Positions 6,877 through 9,012 of a stretch of DNA of 9,012 nt are shown piece after piece. Each line of letters opens with the position of its first letter. Within the stretch, counting starts at the first letter, position 1. Source of the stretch: Wukongarchaeum sp048886645 (GTDB lineage Archaea; Asgardarchaeota; Wukongarchaeia; Wukongarchaeales; Wukongarchaeaceae). Made by a program: the position numbers and the translations under genes. The DNA is taken from the NCBI GenBank assembly GCA_048886645.1, contig JBHLKN010000080.1, forward strand, positions 1 to 9,012, given 5' to 3'. The notes beneath the pieces were generated by a model. It had not been told where the DNA came from, made no database searches, and saw only the letters and a program-made list of their open reading frames with translations.

Positions 6877-7506
6877 TTATCTGAAATCTTTCGTGATGAT
6901 GTAGATTTCTGCGCTTTTTTTCCTTGAAGCCTTGGGTTTTAATCTTTTAACAAACTTGAATCTTCTTTTAATTTTTGTTATAAATTCCTCTAAAAGGTCC
7001 CCTTGGAATGCTTTAACAACGAAGTTTCCCCCTGGTTTTAAGATCTTTGTAGCGATTTTTAAGGAAGCTTCTGCTAGAAATATTTGTCTTGCGTGGTCTA
7101 AGCTCCAATTGCCTGAAACAGAAGGGGAACAATCAGAAAGGACCACATCCGCTTTTTTATCTTTTAAAACTTCTTCTATGGTTTTTAAAATCTCCTCAAA
7201 AGCGGTGATATCTCCACAAATATTGGCCACGTTTTCTATAGGTTTAATTTTCATCTTATCAACTGCAATCACTCTACCTTTTTCCCCTACCTTTTTACTA
7301 GCGTATTGGGACCAGCCACCAGGGGCAGCGCAAAGATCAACAACTGTATATCCTTTATGGATCAGCTTAAACTTAGAATCGATCTGGGCTAACTTGTAAG
7401 CTGCACGACTTCTATAGCCTTCAACTTTTGCCCGCTTTCTATACTCGTCCCGCCTCCGACGATCCTTCCATTGGTTCAAAAACAAACACCCAAAACGAAA
7501 AAGCAT
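6877..7506 (-). CDS. rlmE: RlmE/FtsJ-type 23S rRNA 2'-O-methyltransferase
   Basis: This SAM-dependent ribose methyltransferase corresponds to bacterial RlmE, which methylates U2552 in the A loop of 23S rRNA. The archaeal target is assumed to be the same. In 209 residues it carries EGYRSRAAYKL (29-39), SAM motif I DLCAAPGGWSQ (57-67), DVVLSDCSPSVSG (120-132), PGGNFVVKAFQG (158-169) and KKSAEIYI (197-203). The K-D-K-E catalytic tetrad is visible as Lys38, Asp125, Lys165 and Glu200. The start is debatable. ATG 7506 has no Shine-Dalgarno and adds LFRFGCLFL. TTG 7479 has GGGTG seven bases upstream and gives a family-like MNQWKDRRRRDEY opening. Spacers of 179 bases upstream and 149 bases downstream suggest independent transcription. 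Confidence 0.96.
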   Translation of the reverse strand: MLFRFGCLFLNQWKDRRRRDEYRKRAKVEGYRSRAAYKLAQIDSKFKLIHKGYTVVDLCAAPGGWSQYASKKVGEKGRVIAVDKMKIKPIENVANICGDITAFEEILKTIEEVLKDKKADVVLSDCSPSVSGNWSLDHARQIFLAEASLKIATKILKPGGNFVVKAFQGDLLEEFITKIKRRFKFVKRLKPKASRKKSAEIYIITKDFR

Positions 7507-7543
7507 GTTAAATTCTAAATTGGTTAAAAATTACTAGGAAAAA

Positions 7544-7556
7544 GACTATTAAAAAG
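7544..7556 (-). promoter_or_regulatory. Candidate TATA box of rlmE
   Basis: The minus strand reads CTTTTTAATAGTC about 40 bases before the ATG. The predicted transcription start near 7522 would give a leader of about 16 bases to the ATG or about 43 bases to the alternative TTG. The surrounding AT-rich sequence makes chance TATA-like strings common. Confidence 0.3.
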
Positions 7557-7655
7557 ATGTTTTTTGACTCGTAAGAAAATAACAAAAGAAGATATAATAT
7601 TAGTCTCTTAAACAGTCTGAAAAATTGCTGAGAGATCGTTATTTGTTAAATAATC

Positions 7656-7672
7656 TTTTTTGTTTCAAAAAA
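7656..7672 (-). terminator. Terminator candidate after tfeB
   Basis: TTTTTTG and CAAAAAA form a 7-bp inverted repeat with a three-base loop, starting 13 bases beyond the tfeB stop. On the minus strand it provides a run of six Ts, enough for archaeal factor-independent termination. Confidence 0.45.
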
Positions 7673-7685
7673 TAGGGAGCAAAAA

Positions 7686-8105
7686 TTATAGTAATAAGTA
7701 TTCGGTTAATTTGTGGCAGTAAACCGGGCTTATTTCGTGACCGACTCCACAGCGTTCCAAGTCATCGCATCTAAAACATGTAACGACCTGTTTTTCCAAG
7801 AGTTCTATACTGGCCTTTTCTTCAGGCTCATTTTTGGTAATTTTTTCAAAAACGTTATAGTAGAAAAGGCGGTAAGTCCAGCGGCCTTTATATAACTCCT
7901 TCTTTTTAGAGATGATGTTTAATACTTCTAAGTGTGTCACAATCCTGGAGGCTTCCCGGCTTGATGTTCCAAGTCTTTTCCATAGATCAGATTGTAGTAC
8001 GCCTCTTGTGTTTGATTCCAGGATCATTTTTAAAGCAGATCTTTCGAGTTCTTTTAGCTGTGCTACAATTGACTCTTTAACTTCTTTAATCTCGGCGTAA
8101 GACAC
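7686..8105 (-). CDS. tfeB: Winged-helix Fe-S protein, probable transcription factor TFE-beta
   Basis: This is probably the beta subunit of archaeal TFE, the RPC39/C34 relative that pairs with TFE-alpha to help RNA polymerase open promoters. In 139 residues, 15-85 look like one winged-helix domain: helices around ERSALKMILE, a recognition-helix-like SREASRIVTHLEVLNII, and an aromatic wing (GRWTYRLFYY). The C-terminus carries Cys110, Cys113, Cys119 and Cys130 (C-x2-C-x5-C-x10-C) ending in ISPVYCHKL, the pattern of the 4Fe-4S cluster in TFE-beta and RPC39. Length and architecture fit TFE-beta. An unrelated MarR-like regulator with an Fe-S cluster is the main alternative. The GTG start has GGTGGG six bases upstream. 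A TATA box and a perfect dyad lie upstream. The gene is divergent from gar1. Confidence 0.82.
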   Translation of the reverse strand: MSYAEIKEVKESIVAQLKELERSALKMILESNTRGVLQSDLWKRLGTSSREASRIVTHLEVLNIISKKKELYKGRWTYRLFYYNVFEKITKNEPEEKASIELLEKQVVTCFRCDDLERCGVGHEISPVYCHKLTEYLLL

Positions 8106-8111
8106 TTTTAA

Positions 8112-8117
8112 CCCACC
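8112..8117 (-). promoter_or_regulatory. Shine-Dalgarno fixing the tfeB GTG start
   Basis: GGTGGG on the minus strand is six bases before the GTG at 8105 and supports that start. Confidence 0.7.
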
Positions 8118-8143
8118 GTGGACATTCCTTCTGGATTACGTAC

Positions 8144-8164
8144 AGTACTCTGGGGGAGAGTACT
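8144..8164. repeat. Perfect 8-bp inverted repeat in the tfeB promoter
   Basis: AGTACTCT (8144-8151), a five-base GGGGG spacer, then AGAGTACT (8157-8164). Because AGTACT is itself palindromic, AGTACTCT also recurs directly at 8159-8166. The dyad lies just downstream of the tfeB TATA box and spans roughly -18 to +3 of the predicted start. That is a classic place for a repressor to block polymerase. If the true transcription start is further upstream it could instead form a leader hairpin. It stands out as a GC-richer patch in an AT-rich spacer. Confidence 0.7.
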
Positions 8165-8165
8165 C

Positions 8166-8184
8166 TAATTTAAATATGGTTTCC
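8166..8184 (-). promoter_or_regulatory. BRE/TATA promoter of tfeB
   Basis: The minus strand reads GAAACCATATTTAAATTAG: a purine-rich BRE-like GAAACC followed by an ATATTTAAAT TATA box. The predicted transcription start is near 8146, giving a leader of about 40 bases that carries the Shine-Dalgarno. Confidence 0.6.
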
Positions 8185-8503
8185 TTTTTATTTAAATTTG
8201 TTGTTTTTTTCTTTAATATATCTTTCTCGCATTTAAATTATTTAAAGATCTTATGAAATTATAATTATATTTTTTATAAAAATTAAAAAATAAATAACTA
8301 AAAATTAAAATAATATATTTATTGACCTATCATATTAATATTTAAATAATACTATTAAATATTAAATTTTTGTTTATTCAAAATTTTAACATACCAAGAG
8401 CATCTTAACCAATAAAAGTAACAATTCAAATATTTAATGGCTTATATCATGTATAGTATTTTTCACATGTTTTTTACATATTTCTTCAATGAAACAATTT
8501 TTT
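8185..8503. other. Very AT-rich divergent spacer between tfeB and gar1
   Basis: No gene, tRNA or recognisable RNA is visible. By eye count, bases 8221-8400 contain 21 G or C in 180 (about 12 percent). The 8-base palindrome ATTTAAAT occurs at 8168, 8190, 8231 and 8340, with a near copy at 8240. An 11-bp AT-only inverted repeat lies at 8335-8365. TATA-like candidates for gar1 are at 8428-8437 and 8441-8450, predicting starts near 8459 or 8472. Confidence 0.6.
8335..8365. repeat. 11-bp AT-only inverted repeat
   Basis: TTAATATTTAA (8335-8345) and TTAAATATTAA (8355-8365) are exact reverse complements with a nine-base loop. In sequence of this base composition such a match is only mildly unexpected. 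Confidence 0.5.
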
Positions 8504-8509
8504 GGGGTG
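8504..8509 (+). promoter_or_regulatory. Shine-Dalgarno fixing the gar1 ATG
   Basis: GGGGTG lies ten bases before the ATG at 8520 and shows that translation begins there rather than at the in-frame TTG at 8502, which overlaps the motif. Confidence 0.7.
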
Positions 8510-8519
8510 TTTAAACATT

Positions 8520-8807
8520 ATGAAGAGGCTAGGAAGCGTCCTTCACAAATCTTCCCAGGGAAAACTCATAGTTCGCGTAGATTTTGCCCCAACTCTTTCC
8601 TCCGTCGTTGTTTCTTCAAACCTGGATCGAGTAGGAAAAGTCTTTGACGTGTTTGGACCGATAGATAAACCTTATGTTTCTGTTAAACTATTTAAAGGAA
8701 TAAAGAGCGAACAATTAGTAGGAAAAAACCTATACCTTCTAAATAAAAAGGATGAAAAAAGAGCCAATATGAAAGAAAAAAGAAAGAAAAAAAAAAGAAA
8801 AAAATAA
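8520..8807 (+). CDS. gar1: H/ACA ribonucleoprotein subunit Gar1
   Basis: Gar1 is a small beta-barrel protein that joins Cbf5, Nop10 and L7Ae in box H/ACA particles, which convert uridine to pseudouridine in rRNA at guide-RNA-selected sites. The 95-residue product opens MKRLGSVLHKSSQGKLIVR and has the family hallmark RVGKVFDVFGPIDKPYVSVK (about 45-64), then LVGKNLYLL. The end is a strongly basic run (KEKRKKKKRKK) that could bind RNA. It is encoded by an almost pure A stretch (about 8768-8806), which is prone to sequencing or replication slippage. The start is ATG 8520, with GGGGTG upstream; a longer TTG start is not credible. In many archaea gar1 precedes the TFB gene; here a putative protease follows instead. 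Confidence 0.93.
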   Translation: MKRLGSVLHKSSQGKLIVRVDFAPTLSSVVVSSNLDRVGKVFDVFGPIDKPYVSVKLFKGIKSEQLVGKNLYLLNKKDEKRANMKEKRKKKKRKK

Positions 8808-8884
8808 ATCTTAAAATAAAAAAGCAATAGTATGAATATTTTCAAAAAATCTATTTTTACTAGTTGATAGAGTGGGCGAAAATA

Positions 8885-9012
8885 ATGTTTCCTTATGATA
8901 CAAGATCAGTAAAAGGTCGTTTTAGTCGCACTGAAATAAAACACTTAGCTCTAGCTTCTGTTTTATTTGCTGGTGTAATGATTGGTTGGCTAACTGGAGG
9001 ATTTACCGAAGA
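8885..9012 (+). CDS. N-terminus of a probable M50-like (site-2-protease type) membrane protein, cut by window edge
   Basis: Only 42 complete codons are visible: MFPYDTRSVKGRFSRTEIKH, then a hydrophobic segment (LALASVLFAGVMIGWLTGGF, about 21-40) that reads as the first membrane helix, then TE. The FSRTEI-H-L opening followed directly by a helix resembles archaeal site-2-protease-like M50 proteins. The zinc motifs (HExxH and downstream) would lie outside the window, so this is a tentative family call. The spacing before the ATG shows only a weak Shine-Dalgarno-like AGTGGGCGA. The gene follows gar1 by 77 bases, so co-transcription is possible. Confidence 0.5.
   Translation, partial: MFPYDTRSVKGRFSRTEIKHLALASVLFAGVMIGWLTGGFTE

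Noticed and set aside
6810..6885. Possible small RNA: GTGATTA resembling box C, CTGA near 6884, and GGTTCG resembling a tRNA T loop
   Set aside because: Box C has a mismatch, the would-be box D lies in the rlmE coding end, no terminal stem is present, and the T-loop string lacks a pairing arm.
8185..8503. Replication origin in the AT-rich spacer
   Set aside because: No origin recognition box-like repeats are visible and no Orc1/Cdc6 gene is adjacent; high AT content alone is not enough.
8502..8519. Longer gar1 beginning at TTG 8502
   Set aside because: The TTG overlaps the Shine-Dalgarno GGGGTG that serves ATG 8520, and Gar1 proteins normally begin MKRLG-like.
1..9012. CRISPR array, transposase, integrase, attachment site or other mobile-element sign
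   Set aside because: No regularly spaced repeats, terminal inverted repeats or recombinase motifs were seen; all genes belong to core archaeal families.

Overview
This window reads as a low-GC archaeal chromosome segment made of informational and protein-quality genes. It holds two group II chaperonins (thermosome), an archaeal UPF0216 (DUF61) protein, RNase HII, a THEP1-type NTPase, tRNA methyltransferase Trm1, an RlmE/FtsJ-type rRNA methyltransferase, a winged-helix protein with a four-cysteine Fe-S signature that matches TFE-beta (the archaeal RPC39/C34 relative), Gar1, and the start of a probable M50-like membrane protease. TFE-beta is known mainly from TACK and Asgard archaea. With the low GC, this suggests a TACK-type organism, perhaps near Bathyarchaeia; the lineage is inference and has low confidence.

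Layout. Bases 1-3334 (+) carry two tandem thermosome genes. The first lacks about two codons at the left window edge. The second has a strong ribosome binding site (RBS) and is followed by a hairpin plus T-tract terminator. Bases 3335-3680 are a T-rich spacer with promoter-like TATA boxes, followed by the UPF0216 gene (+). It converges on a minus-strand group at 4236-6727 transcribed in the order trm1, THEP1, rnhB, with gaps of 42 and 20 bases, so probably one operon. The minus-strand genes rlmE (6877-7506) and tfeB (7686-8105) look separately transcribed. A 414-base spacer of very high AT content divides tfeB from the divergent gar1 (8520-8807, +). The M50-like gene starts at 8885 and runs off the right edge.

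How the genes fit together. Most act on RNA or transcription: Trm1 and RlmE methylate tRNA and rRNA, Gar1 serves H/ACA-guided pseudouridylation, TFE-beta acts in transcription initiation, and RNase HII removes ribonucleotides from DNA. The thermosome pair folds proteins. GTG and TTG starts behind GGTG-type Shine-Dalgarno sequences are common here and decide several starts.

I found no mobile element, CRISPR array, tRNA or rRNA. I do not see a clearly new multi-gene system. The points most worth a second look are the tfeB gene with a perfect 8-bp dyad sitting between its TATA box and predicted transcription start, the sharp synonymous-codon mosaic inside the first thermosome gene, the extra C-terminal tail on the UPF0216 protein, and the AT-rich divergent spacer with four ATTTAAAT palindromes.
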